A stretch of 64,000 nucleotides of DNA from Hypericum androsaemum. Taxonomy: Eukaryota; Streptophyta; Magnoliopsida; Malpighiales; Hypericaceae. Shown piece after piece: positions 22,660 through 35,858 of the stretch. The notes beneath the pieces were generated by a model. That model was not told the origin of the DNA, did not search any database, and worked only from the letters and a program-made list of their open reading frames with translations. The stretch covers positions 19,041,570 to 19,105,569 of the forward strand of contig OZ023186.1 in assembly GCA_963995505.1 (NCBI GenBank), given 5' to 3'. The translations under genes were made by a program, and so were the position numbers. Numbering within the stretch: the stretch's first letter is position 1; each line of letters starts with the position of its first letter.

Positions 22660-25600
22660 ATGGAGCTAACGATTGCAAGCTCCTCTTCTTCCCCTTCACT
22701 TGTCAATCTAAACCCCAAAACCCACATCTTCCTGACCTCAAGATCCTCACTTTCGAGGAACCCACTTCTCCAAGTCAACCACTTGGCCTCCCACTTCTCC
22801 TCCCTGAAGCTCCCTCCAGTTTCCCGCCCGTTAGTCGCCCAATTCGCCCGCAAGTCCGTCTCCTCTCCTCCTCCTCCTTCCGCGGTCGAGGTTCGGGATG
22901 AAATGGAGAAGCTTCCTGCTGATATTACCGTCACCGAGACCACTGAACCCAACTCTAGAGTCAGCTCTCTCTCTCTCTCTCTCTCCGTTTCTTTTTTAAC
23001 TTTCAAGTTGCTCATTTTCGTTCCTGTTCCCTTTAAAGATTGTCTCTTTATGGATTAGAACTAGTTTTGGTATAAGGGTGAGTGTTGTAGTGTTTTATTT
23101 GGCTCAAACGACGTTGCTTTACGAGTTTTAACCTTGCACTTATAAACAAGCTCATCACTCGTAGGACCCGAAAGGGATTGGCGCTTTGTGGACTAGAACT
23201 AGTTTTGGATGAAGGGTAAGGATTGGATTGATGCATTGTGCTCATATGAAGTTGCTTTGCGAATCGAATCTTATGAATGGAACAGTAGCTCCTAGCAGAG
23301 CCACCCTCATTTATAGGGCTGACCAGGATAGACTTGGAATCAGCTGTTACATGGAAGCTGCCATTGATGTTTCTTTCCTCTATCCATATGAGCAGGTAAA
23401 ACTGAGTGTGGAAGTTCCACCGGCTGTTTGTGAGGACTGTTATGAGACGGTCATGAAGGATTTCGGGAGGCTGCCTAAGGTGTTTCTTCTAGCTTCGAGT
23501 TTGAATGGCCAACATATAGATCTTTGGATCCGGACCTTGGTTGCTGCTTAACATTTTCATATCCATTCCGAGTCAGAAGCAAGTTCTGATCTGTTTGGTT
23601 TCGTGTGACCAGGGTCGCGGGTTTGGAAAGACTGTTCCAGACAGCCTTCTTTTGCGTTCGAAGGCTCGGACGGCTACAATTGAAGCTATCTTGAAGAAGA
23701 CCCTTCCACATGCCATGTCTTCGGTATGTGCAACAGAGCAAGTGATGGCTGAATATGAATTTCTGCTTCTAGATTGGATTTCTATTCTCTCTCTTGTTGC
23801 GTACTACCTAATCTTAAAGTTCTGAGAAGAAGATCTGCTTTGTTTCTGGTTACATATAGGTCACTGGAAAAGGTTTGAAAGACTCGGTTCGCATAGCAAC
23901 TGATTTTTCGGAGCTTGAGAAGACCTTTTCTACTCTCAACACTTTCAGGTTTCGAAAATGCAGTTCTTTTATTCTTGCAAGTAAAGGGATGTACCTGGGA
24001 GTGTTCTTTGTGCTTGTTTTCCATTTTCCCATACATCTTGATCCAATGAATTTTGTGTGTTGACTCGGCTTTGGTTCAGATATGACGTGATTGTTGATGT
24101 TGCACCTGAAGTCAAATGGATCCCTGAAAATGCATACAAAAACTTGAAGATTGTTGTTGAAATAGACAGCGACATAGACGCGCAGATAGCTTCCGAGCAA
24201 GAATTCAAGCGTCGTTATAAGTCTCTTGGCGCAATGAAAATTGTGACTGACAGAGGATTGCAGGTAGAGGTTCTTCTTACTAATACAAAACTTCTATTAT
24301 CCCAATAAAGAACAGCTTTAAATAATATTCGACATGGAAAAATATAGACTTTTCTTGCTCTCGCATTCTTGGCTCGATAGCGAGGTAGCAAATAGGTGCT
24401 GCAGCTTCAGATCATGAATAAATTCTCTCAACTTGCAACGTGCTCTGCAATCCTTGAAAATCTTTTGCAGATTGGTGATGTTGCTGTACTCGACATTTCT
24501 GCAACAAAAATCGACGAGGATGAATCAAAGGTTCAGAGTATTCCAGCTGCAGAGAGTAAAGGTGACTGATTACTATCCCATTTCAGAAGTATGGAAATTC
24601 TTGGTAGAATTATACTTCTGAGCTTTACATGCTTCTGCAATCATCCAGATGGGACTTTTGAGCTTTTTCTGTTAGTTTATTCGGAATATTCCGGATTGCT
24701 TAATGCATATAATTACCATATATTGCAGGCTTCCATTTTGATACAGAGGAAGGACATACAGTTCTCCCAGGTTTCCTTGATGCGGTTATCGGCATCCGGT
24801 TGGGTGAAACAAAGTCTTTTCCTCTTGCATTTCCTAAAACTTGGAGACAGGACAATCTTCGCGGCGTTAATGCTCAATTTACAGTGAGTTTCCAATGCTA
24901 TAGGAAACTCTACTTCCTCTCTTGGAAACTGAAAAGAAGTAAGAGAATTGGGGGTCAAACGGCCCACAAATCGAACTGCTCTGCTCTAACCTTCCCTCTT
25001 ACTCACATCTCAAGTAGAGATGTGGTCTACCAATTCCAAGCTCAATTAATTGGAACAGAGGAAATAATAGTCTGCAGTGATCAGAAAAATTTGCAGTTGA
25101 TTTGAAGCTCATTTACTGTAATGAGGGCCCATAGTTTATCCGTTCAATGTTTCTAATCATGTGGAACTTCTACATGATCCATCATGAATGATAATCTCTG
25201 TCATGTTCTTCCCTTTTTCAAGGTTGAATGCAAAGAATTGTTTTGGAGAGACTTGCCCGAGTTGGACGATTCTTTGGCCGACAAACTTATTTCCGGTTGC
25301 AGCACATTGCAAGAGGTAACTGTGGTCATATAGTGGTGCTTGGATTTCATTTCATATCTAGTTCCAAAAGGAAGCGTAAAACTCGTTTCATCATCTTCAG
25401 GTCAAGGAGCTTCTCCTGCAAAAGTGCTTAGAAGTGGAGCAAACTGCAAGAGATCAAGCAACTGATAATGCAATTCTGGACCAGCTTTGCAAGGTTTGCC
25501 ATGTTTGAAGCAGCTTATCGATAACCGTCTTTGTTTCCGAGTGCTTGTAGTAAAGATTATGATTGCTGCAATATTCATCTAATTGCAGATGGTTGAGATT

Positions 25601-26459
25601 GATATTCCTCAAACCTTGTTTGAGGAAGAAGGCAGACTGCTTTATGGAGCCAAACTTCTTCAAATACAGGCAAGTTTATCAAACTCTCTCTGCATCATTT
25701 TCCCAAGATACTATACATCGCAGTCAATCACGAATCGGTGCCTTAACGACTGCAGTCGAAGATGAGGTTGAGCGACGAGCAGCTGGCTAATCTATCCAGT
25801 CCGAAGGCGGTTAAGGAGTATCTTGAAGGCCAAAAGGAGAACATAAAGGCAGTGATAAAGCAAAATCTAGCAGTTGGAGATATATTCAGACGTGAAAACT
25901 TGCAGGTATTAGTTCAAGACCCTTATGTTTGCTTCCCTCCAATCTTTCCCTTAATATTTACAACACTGCACTTGCTTTGCCTTATCTGCAGTTCCCTACA
26001 GAGGAGCTTATAAAGGAGGTTGGAAATTCTGTTGAGGAATTTAAACGCCAAGGGCAAGAATACGATGAGGAACGCATAAAGGAACAGGTAAGTTCGCTCT
26101 CTTTTGGTGCTGCATCGTCCCAACTGCTCGAGTTTTCGGTCTGTTGACTACGTACGTTTTCTCCAAAGTCCACGAAATCTGCTTGCACCTTATTAGAAAT
26201 GCTTTGAAAGTACTACAACCAGTTCTTGCAGAGTGGTTCCATAAGCAAGTTAACTTCTTCCATTGATCAGAGAGACATCTTATAGTTACATTCTTGTTCT
26301 AGGTTCAGTTTTCCTCTACTTCCTGCTATCCATGTAGGTAATCGTCATGCGTCTCAGCTCATAAGTTGTGCACTCTGACAGGTACAAGACGTACTAGAGG
26401 GCGCGAAGGTGCTCGAGTGGTTGAGAGAACATGCCGAGATCACCTACAAAACAAGATAA
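22660..26459 (+). CDS. TIG: Plastid trigger factor-type peptidyl-prolyl isomerase chaperone
   Basis: This encodes a ribosome-associated folding factor, predicted for chloroplasts. Thirteen exons give about 534 aa: 22660-22959, 23396-23479, 23613-23723, 23860-23948, 24080-24263, 24471-24561, 24729-24883, 25223-25315, 25401-25493, 25589-25669, 25756-25905, 25992-26087, 26382-26459. Exon 1 is a Ser-rich transit peptide (MELTIASSSSSPS). The N-domain starts VKLSVEVPPAVCEDCYE. The FKBP-like middle part has GDVAVLDIS, HFDTEEGHTVLPGF and DAVIGIRLGE. The C-terminal helical part ends EGAKVLEWLREHAEITYKTR. The ribosome-docking motif, normally GFRxGKxVP, reads GFGKTVP here. The intron after exon 10 starts GC rather than GT. 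Confidence 0.92.
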
Positions 26460-26790
26460 GAGTGTGAAAGCTGAGAGACTAAGCGGGACATTGCTCACTC
26501 GTGCTTCTTGCTTTTTCCGCCTTTTCCCTTTCTGATTCATCTTTAGCTGGTATAGGCAGTCAAACCGGTGCCGATATCTATAGAGCCAACTTTCGTATCC
26601 GTATGCTAGCCTTGTGAAACTAGAAGATATTGCAATCAATATAACAGATTCTTTTGACCTGCTTACTGGAGTAGACGCTTTACACACAAGTCCAAAAGGT
26701 GCAGAGAGAAACAAAACCATCCTCGTGTTCGATCAGTAAGAATACGAAGTTAATACTGCCAATGCGAAGGCACAGACATGTACAGATATC
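26460..26790. other. Convergent 3' region
   Basis: This is 330 bases between the trigger-factor stop and the C-terminal end of the CDP-DAG synthase pseudogene; probably 3' UTR sequence. Nothing else was seen. Confidence 0.5.
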
Positions 26791-29700
26791 TCAAGCCTGC
26801 TTCAGTTGCCTCTGCTGAAATATCTGTCCTAGCTTCATGTACAAATCCATCTGCTCCTCCAGTGAAAGACTTCTGATCTGCACCACCAGAAACCCAAAAG
26901 AGCATACTATTTTGAGTGGTAACGCGAGACAGGAATCAGTGAGACGGGAATTAGAGATGCTACGAGTTGAAGTGTTTGGTGAAAGAAAGGAAGGTACCTG
27001 GTCCAGAATCATCTCAGTAGTGTAGTCAGAGACAACAAATGATTGATGATAGATGTAAGCGAGAACTGCCATCACCATCTATCAAAAATTAAGAGTCAGA
27101 GGGAAACAATTTTTGGTGCAGCCATGCGGATGAGAACAAGAGCGAGGACCGGCCTGAAATCCGCCATGTCCAGGTATGCTGCTCCCAAAATCCTGCAAAT
27201 GGGAAAACACCAATGCATCTTTCCAAGGTTTCCACAAAGAATCTGAGCAGCGAGGAAGTCGACCTTGATCTTGAATGCCCTCTTGAAGCCACTCGCAAAG
27301 AAGCCTCCGAACGGTGCTATGAGTGACGCAAATAAACCGAACCACGGAGCACGCCACTGAACTGGCATCACAGGTATCTCCTTCCAAGGTAACTACAAGT
27401 AAAATGAATATAAAGCATCACATATCCGAGAGAACAAAGTATATGCTGATGTTATGAGTTCGCGAGATTGTAATAAAAGCAGAGTGGTCTACATCCAATC
27501 TGAGTTCATCCAAAAATGCTTGAATGCTGCTAAACCTTGAGCTCGGATAATAAGCCAATAGAAGCATTTCTTGTTGGTCTGAAGGACTCAGAATATCAGA
27601 ATCCCGAACTACTCGAGACGAAAAATCTATGTTTCTCATGGCAAGTCCGGTTTTCTGATTCTCCGACTCACCCAACGTGAAAACCATTATGGTAAAGGGT
27701 AGTACTCCGGGAAAAACAGCAGGTCTGGGTCGCAGTGAAGCCACCCTGTTGATAAATCCTGCAGACGTTGAAAGAAAAGTGAGAGAAAGCTAGAGACTTG
27801 CTAGATTCTGAGTCGCTGAAAAGTAGACTTGAATCATTCAAAACATTTACCTTTCTTGGACATGTTAGCCACTGAAAACGGCCAAAGATGTTCGCCAGCT
27901 GCATTGGGAAGCTCTTTTAACATATGGAACTAAGCAGCCGGTTGTTACTAATAGACAACGAATTGCTCTCTACTTCTGAGAAATCATATGATGTCCTCAT
28001 CAAAAAGCGTAAAGAAAGTGACCGACAACACTGCCTCGCCAGGGCACGGAATAAGCACAGCCCAAAAAGTTCAAGGCCTCCGTATGTCGCAGCATTTGCT
28101 CGGATTTTCTGCAGACGTTCGTCGATTTATCAAGTCCTTGCATTAGTCAGTTCATACAAGTTGCTTACCACAAAGGCAGAAAGCATGGTAGCCACTAATC
28201 CTCCAAGGCAGCCCTCCCATGTTTTCTTCGGAGACAACTTGATCAGGGGTGTTCTTCCGAAGAAGAAACCGAAGAAATATGCTGCTACATCATTGACAGC
28301 AATAAGCGAGGCAGGCAGAAGGAACCTGCAGATACATCTGGAGTTGTCACAATCCTAACAATCAAGATAAGAAAGCACAGCTGTGAATCAACTGTCAACA
28401 AAAACCGTTCCTTTTTCCACCGTCACACGAAGATCGCCTTGTCTCGGCCTGAAGCAGCTCACAAATCGGTAGAAGAACTTGTCTGAATTTACTCTACTGA
28501 GCACAAGTTGTTGCTTGATGATCCGACCGTACACGAAAAGCATTGAAGAAGTGCCTGAAAAACATGCATACAGCTCTCGTATATTAAACCAGACACCTAT
28601 GCTGTAACATTCTTGAAAAGCTCTATGGAGCTAGTACAGCACTAACCAGTTCAAGATCCTGAACCCGGGAAGGAGCCTGTCTTCGCGAGCTCTCCGCAGC
28701 AGAATGAAGAGCTCCCTCGCCATGAATATCTGTATAACAACCACCATGCCCCAAATGTATAGGTGGCCCAAGTAAAGAATGAACAGGAACAATCCAAGCA
28801 TCCAGAGAGATGAGTATGCTCGGATCAACAATGACTTGTACTTGCTTGTGTCATTGAGGAGTAATTCGCCTGCTCCATTGGATCTGCTCTGCTCCGTTGA
28901 AGTTTGTTAACAAAACAAAGTTGCAGTTAGTTACTCCATCCCAAATCCAGAAAACATCCCTCTTCTCAGGTCATCATATGTGCCATTCCATTCCCATTTT
29001 CGGATTGAAGCTGCGTACAAAACATGCACGAACTCCCCCTACTCTCGCGCTAGTCAGAGCGCGCTTGGGCAGGAAAACAAGAAATCGATAATAGTGCTAG
29101 TGTGCTACACAAAAATCAACAAATTGAGAGTGCCAACAGATCTGCATCCTCAGAATGTGACAACATTTCCTCCTCTAGTACTCCGAATGCTAATGGAACA
29201 AAGGAAGAAAACAGGTAACAACACCACATGTAAAAATAATTCTATTACAAATCAAACATTTCCTCCTCCTCTTTTCCTGGTGCAGTTTTTTTGCCGCATC
29301 AAGATTTTGACGAGGCTGGTTGTATGAGGTTGCGAGTTCCTCGTCCGACCAACAATATTAATAAAAAATGTACTTCTAAAGAACAATCGATCCATGTTCA
29401 CTTCCAAAACGGTTACAATTTCGATATCTAACACAAAACATAGTATGCACTTTTAATCTTGTTACAATTTCGTTATCTAACCCAAAACATTTATTTTCTA
29501 CTATTCATGAGAAAAGATCGATATCATATGAGAATTTTCGTATCCAACTTCCCAGCTTCTAGAATCCGTTGGTGAATTTTCAACCCGTATAAACAATACT
29601 CAACGAAAACACCACGATCCACGAGAAACCTCAACAAATCCTCAAACGCAAAATCAAATCCAATGACAATTTAATGATAACATTCTCGTAGCTTAATCAA

Positions 29701-29814
29701 CCAGTTTATTCACCAAAATAAATTCAACAAATCCTGACTTGATCGCCTCCGGTGCCGGAGCCTAGGAGACGAGACTGATGCACTACCATTTTGTCCCCCG
29801 TGCATTTCTCTCAT
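26791..29814 (-). pseudogene. CDS1: Phosphatidate cytidylyltransferase (CDP-DAG synthase) pseudogene
   Basis: The parent enzyme makes CDP-diacylglycerol from CTP and phosphatidic acid in the ER. Recognisable minus-strand exons: 29814-29739 (RLRHRRRS), 28869-28647 ([14 protein letters not shown]...LPGFRILNW), 28554 on (MLFVYGRI...DKFFYRFVS), 28325-28169 ([11 protein letters not shown]...LSPKKTWEG), 27898-27851 (LANIFGRFQWLTCPRK), 27758-27672 (DLSTGWLHCDP), 27392-27264 ([12 protein letters not shown]...KRAFKIK), 27192 on ([11 protein letters not shown]), 27078-26998 (MVMAVLAYIYHQSF), 26877-26791. Breaks: about 8 bases missing between HFF and MLFVYG; the segment (about 60 aa of membrane helices) between FYRFVS and FLLPAS is absent; TAA at 27689-27687; and the diagnostic HGGxxDRxD becomes GHGG followed by unrelated sequence. 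The exon 1/2 junction is ambiguous. Expression is not excluded, but no full-length enzyme can be read. Confidence 0.85.
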
Positions 29815-30660
29815 ATTATCTTTCAAAATTTTTGTATCTAAAGTCGAGCACTCGGATTTATCTGTCTCAACATAATTTCGTGTATAGAGGTTTCGGGAAG
29901 ACATTGGTGTGGAAGGGAAACGAGGGATCAATGTAACGAAGGAGAAAATCGTTAACCGAAGGACTTCTTTTTATCACCGTTTCATAAAGAGCTCGTGCAT
30001 GGTTTGATGGGCTCCTGCCACGTGGGAAGGGATGTGACTTTGATAAGTGGCGTCTACTTATTGGAATACTAATAAGAAATTTATTCTAATTTAATAAGAA
30101 GTTAATCTAAAAATTTTAAATATACTATAACATTAAATACTTATTCGTATAATTTTGACATATTTTAAAATTAGTACTCAACTCGTTCATTAATTATTCA
30201 TTCACTACGACGTGATATCAAAAAATATTATTGGAATACTTGCAAGTTCTTGTGTACACATGGAAACGTTTAGATGCAAAATCTGAGATTTTAAATGAAA
30301 CGTTTTCGAAAAAAGTGGAAAATATTTTAGCTGCTGGCCGACCGGACGACCGATGCTTGAGGTTTGATTGATCACTCGAAGTTTTCCTCCGGTGATAGCT
30401 GCAGGCCGAGGACCAGACGGCCAGATGCTCGAGCCTTGGTCGGTCGCTCGGTATGCAAAAGACCCAAGACGGAGTCGCCATAGTATAGTACAAGGGATTA
30501 GTGCGGTACGATAATATAATTAAGACATAAATAGCTAAAATGTTGATTTTTAAATATATGTTATGTAATAACTAATAAGTTATATATCTGACTCTTTACC
30601 AATTAAATCAGATCTGGAGAATTTTTTTTAATTGATTATTTATACTAAAAATTACACACT

Positions 30661-30792
30661 TGTTAGAGTCTAAAAACTCAACTTTCGTTAAATTATACTA
30701 CCTATTGTATTGCTAGTACAAATGATCTTTTGCAGATCTCGAGAATATTTAGAACTTCTAGAAATGGTAACCAACAAGTATGGTATCAAAGC
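30661..30792 (+). mobile_element. TRIM-like LTR with initiator-Met primer-binding site
   Basis: A 116-base segment starts TGTTAGAGTC and ends ACCAACA (30776). Four bases later comes TGGTATCAAAGC, one mismatch from the initiator-Met tRNA primer-binding site TGGTATCAGAGC. That layout matches terminal-repeat retrotransposons in miniature. No second LTR was found. Confidence 0.45.
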
Positions 30793-31974
30793 AAGGCTAT
30801 AATTATATGATTGGTGGCGTATATATTAAAGTTGTTTATTAGCCACTCCCATATGACCACGAAGACGTAGTCAAAGCATCAATGTGAATGATTAAATTAA
30901 CCAGCGACAATCTAGTCCCCTCGATTCGTTACATCATGGCCCGAACGTGAAGATATATATAATATACACACACTTTATTTTAAAAATAAATTCATTGGAA
31001 CACAAATAGATTAATTTTAATCAGGTAGGGCGTCAAGTGGTAAAAAAAAATTATGTATCTAATTTTAACCATGCTTTTGCACGACTGTTCCTTGTTTCTA
31101 AAATTTTTAACTGATGAAATAGGATAATCCGGTTGAAGACTAATAATCATAAGTCGATTCCGATCATACATTATACTGGACCTTTCTCAGTATTTTAGTG
31201 GATCCTTAAACAAACAACCTTATACCAATTGATTCAAGCATTGAGTGATTATTATTTTTTGTTGAAATAACTGATATCTAGACAGTTATTAGACCGATTA
31301 GTTCAGATTTTAATCAGGCATGATCTTTAAATGATAACAAAAATTCTCTCAATAAATATTATAATATTATGTTCTCAAATACTCGAACTCGAGACTATTT
31401 AGTTAAACTATAACAAATTCTATTATTGTTGGTTTCTCAATTATTTGTTTGGTGCATGCATTTCATTGATACGCCCAACAGAAAAACGCCAATATTATAA
31501 TTGAATGGGTACAAAATTCATGTGATTGCCTGATCTGGTTCAATGGACCCAAGCAACCCCCCAGACCACATGAAATAACACCTACTAGGGTTGCCCTCTA
31601 TTGGTCCATCCCAGATTCAATTCCCAGATATCATACTTTTCACCTTGAAACCCCCATCAAATCCTCAAGAGGTACCTGAACGGTTCAAGTCATTCACATT
31701 ATATCGTGAAGCTAGTACTTACAAAAGAAAATATATCGTGAAGCTAGTAGTTGTTCCGATATATTAGCTAACATCGGATTTACCGACCTAATCGGACCAA
31801 TCTATTTTAAGGAACCTCCAATGTCAACACTTTATGTCACGAGACTTCAGCGATATTGCTTTTATTAGAACTGTTGTAATATAATAGTTTTCATAATAGT
31901 GTGTTACTAGGGGGCACCGCCCTCTCAATTGGGGTTAGATTTGGTTTGTAATACGCGTCAGAACCGTCTTGAAG

Positions 31975-32215
31975 GATACAATAGTCTACTCGGTTATGAT
32001 ATAATGGTCTACCCAATTATGATAAAATGGTTTCACGGGAACCATTCGAATAAAGAGGTTGGATAAAATGGTCTACCCAGTTATGATAAAAAGGTTTCAC
32101 AGATTATATTTAAGGGTCTACTCGGTATGATAAAATGGTCTATTCAATTATGATTCAATGGTCTACCTAGTTATGATACAATAGTTTATCTAGTTATGAT
32201 AAAATGGTCTACCAA
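31975..32215. repeat. Degenerate minisatellite, about 23-30 bp unit
   Basis: About nine units of the type 'ggtctacccagttatgataaaat' recur in direct orientation with substitutions and small length changes. It is not coding. Confidence 0.75.
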
Positions 32216-35200
32216 ATGAACATCCAGGAGTGTCCTGAAAATAGATTTCTTTCTGGTCCCCTCTCCGTTACAAAAAAAAAAGGCCATCAAATATCTGTAT
32301 TGTAGTAATTCTTTTGATTCTTTGTCGTTCAATTGCAAAATGCCTTGGTTCCCCATTATTTACAGCAATTTGAGAATATTCAATTAAGCCACAGCCACAT
32401 AGAAGATCATGAAATTAGTTGATTAAATATATACTATAGCGCTCACATTTTGGAGTTTTCCTGGTCATTATCATCTTATATAACATTGCAGCGTACGAAG
32501 AAAACAAAATAAATATATCCAAAAGTTGCACTTTTTCAAATTTTGTTAATTTATTAAAGGCGTAAGACTAGTAATAGTGCACTATTTTTGTTCTATTTTT
32601 TACAAAACAAATATGTCATGACTGCAATTCGGATTCATTGAAAGAAACAAATATTGGTCTTCAAAATAAAAACTTGCTTACAGTACGACGCTCCCATACA
32701 AGTTATAAACACATTGTCAATTTGGTACTTTTACACAGATTTGTTGTGGATTGAGTCAACATAATTAATTAAACTACTGACCAATAATGCATAAATTTAT
32801 TGCCTGGACCCACCAAGACCTAACTCCTCGACAACAATTTAATCAATAATATCAATGGTGGGTACATTGAAATAATTTCTCTCAGGATGGAAACGAATTC
32901 CATTTTTTTCAAATTTGTGGAGTTATTAAATGGATGTAACATTGTAGGGCAAGTGGGCAAAGGTGAACGATAATACATTTAGGGATAAGAATGTTCTTAG
33001 AATCTTAGGACAGTATGACATTTTTATGCTTTTATAAATACGTGAAAAGTTTATTGTTGTTCTGCTTTCCACAAGTACTCAATTGTTTTCATCGAGCACA
33101 TAATTTTGTCATTTCATAAATATATTTTTAATTGATCTTTCGGAATTCAAATTTAAAAGAGTCAAAATTATACCTATAAAAAATTAATATTACCGTGTGA
33201 AGATTGAGAGAGTAACCAACATTTCGAAATTAAGTTGAGAAGAGGTTAACTATTAAGAAAAATTATGTTTTCATATATAATTTTTTGGGGTAAGTAGATA
33301 TTTAATATTTTCAAGATTTATACTGTGGTTCTGGACTCCCAAATCACAATCCGATCTGACCATTTGTTATTGAACTCGAAAAAATGCCTGCCCAATAGTA
33401 CTAAAATAGTTGGAAATTACTTATAAAAATACTTGAAAATTAACCAAAATAGCAATAATAAATAGTCAAATGATAAAAGTACATCCATGTTTACAACAAT
33501 CTATAATAATTCAAATTTCTCAATATTCAAACAACTGATGGGGGATCTTGAGATGGCGAAGAGAAAAATAAAATAAAATTATACCAAATTAAACCCGATT
33601 AATATTTCCATTCAATTCTTACAATTACAGACCCCCTCGTTTCTAAATTCCAAAAATTGAACAAAAAGTGCTACTTCGTAGGGGACTGCCCACTATCAGT
33701 CAAGATAGAATAAGTGGGTAGATTAGATATATTCTATTCCACGGGTGTAGACAACCTAAAAAGACAAGATTAAAATTTGTTAATATTTTAATTTAACCCA
33801 TGATGGAACAATAACCAGCTACATTGTCTGTCTGGATGCACTTTTGGGTGCGCCAACTTCTCATCAAGCAATCATTAAGAAACACGTTGCATAGTTAATA
33901 TACATTGAAATAGGAGTCATACGACAATAACAATAGGTATGAAATTAACCTACTCTAATATCATATTAAAAATTTCAATTCTAATTCAAAACTTCAAAGT
34001 AATGTATAAATAAATTTTATATAATTAGACACAATCTGACCACTCTTGTATTCAACAATGTGAGATTCTCGACATCTCTGATACTAATTACCATTCAAAT
34101 AATCATTAGATCGACAAATTAACAGTAACTATACAAAAAATATCAAATATCCTTATGCAAAATTATAACACGGTTTGAGAATTCGAGCACGACATCTTTA
34201 GTTAAACTAGAACATATGGCATCCCTTAAATAAAGATCACTTGTTATATAATTAATCTATGTGGTAGCCGTCTAGATGTTTCCAATTATGACGACAGTAA
34301 TAAAAAAAAGGTGATTAGGTGAGCAATCGCTGAAGCTTAAAAACAAGAATCATGAGCTTGCATGCTGATTTACATTGAATACTGTTTGATACGTGACAGA
34401 CACAAAGCAGTAACAATTACCCATTTGGGCCCCCAAACCCTGTTCTCTTTCCCAATTACATTTCCTTAGCTTTCAACTAGATCTTTAATGCCCCTCTCCT
34501 TGCATATCTGCCCTTCCTTTTGTACCTTAATTACCACATTGACACACTCTCCAACTCCACCTTTTCCACCTTAAGTCGATAGAGGTTTTAATTTAATTAA
34601 TAAGTTTTTATAATGAATTATTGAGAATGCAAGTAAAATTAAATAATTTTGGAAGAATTTTGTCACTTTTAAAATACATCACTCATTTGTAATAAGGTGG
34701 TTGGATATTTGAATATTAGGTAGTATAAAAAAATTCCACCGTGTGACATTTTTTTAAGAAGTTAACAATTCCATTAATAATATACGCATGCACGTAAGAT
34801 TTTTAATCTAATATCACATGAATGCAAGTTTTGTCAAAAATATATTCTGTAAACGATACATAGATCTACTGCTAATTAGCTCAAAATTTATTTCACATTT
34901 AAAATATTTTGATTTTATGAAAATTGTATTCAGTATTATAGTTTGCATGATATAAATACTATATTGAATTGTTAAGTTTTATTCGGATCAGAAAAAACAT
35001 ATGTTTTTATGAAACTATGTGCTACGATGGAATCCACAAACAAAAAAAATCAATTCTATTTTCAATAGGAGTAGTTAAAAATAGAATCCAATTTTTTTCA
35101 GTTCTTTGCATTATGATTAGTCATGCAAGTTTAATTCGTTCTACGAGCTAATATATTACAAACCAAATTAATATATGACATTTGACCCAAACATTATCTA

Positions 35201-35594
35201 TGCTCCGTAATTCAATGTGTTAAATACGTAGGGATCTAAATACACAAGTCGTCTTCTTTTCTTTTACTTATGAGCACATGAGACAATCAGATCCAAATAA
35301 GATTATCCTCCTTTTAACTCTGCTAAAAGCCGAATTTAATACATTTACAGGTTAGATTTCACAAAGATAAATAAACACTCACAATTAATATGCAATAAAT
35401 TGATAAACTTGGCATGTAGTTAATTAGTTAAACGAATCAATAGTTAACCAATCTTTTTCTTATCCGAATTAGATGTTTAGCAAAAAATTGGCCCCGCAAA
35501 TTTTACCGTTCACCGATAAATTTACCAGTCAAACCCTGTCCTTATTTTTTAAAATTAATTTAAAAGTTTCAAAATCAAATTAAAAAATATAACT

Positions 35595-35858
35595 TGTTGA
35601 GAATTCCACATAAGTTAAAACACGAGTGGGGGCAAGTTTATAAGTGTAGATAATTCATCGACTCATCGCCCCAAGATTTTGGGTTAGATATGGAGATTCT
35701 AACATAGTATCAGAGCGAGTTGATCCCGTGCCTATTGTTGAACTCGCACGACCCCCATTTCTCGTACTTTGGTGAAGTCAAAGACAATGCAATCTTCGAC
35801 CTGAGGTGGGTCTCATTTGAGGGGGTGAAATTTTGGGTTGGATATGAAGATTCTAACA
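35595..35858 (+). mobile_element. TRIM-like retroelement
   Basis: A 110-base putative LTR starts TGTTGAGAATT and ends GATTCTAACA (35704). It is followed by TAGTATCAGAGC, one mismatch from the initiator-Met primer-binding site. The LTR 3' end (attttgggttggatatgaagattctaaca) recurs at about 35830-35858, as expected for the second LTR of a very short element. A related end occurs at about 45690-45725. Confidence 0.5.

Noticed and set aside
30218..30493. Minus-strand frame of 91 codons with Pro/Ser/Arg
   Set aside because: No domain, splice support or neighbour relation; it probably belongs to transposon debris in the gene gap.
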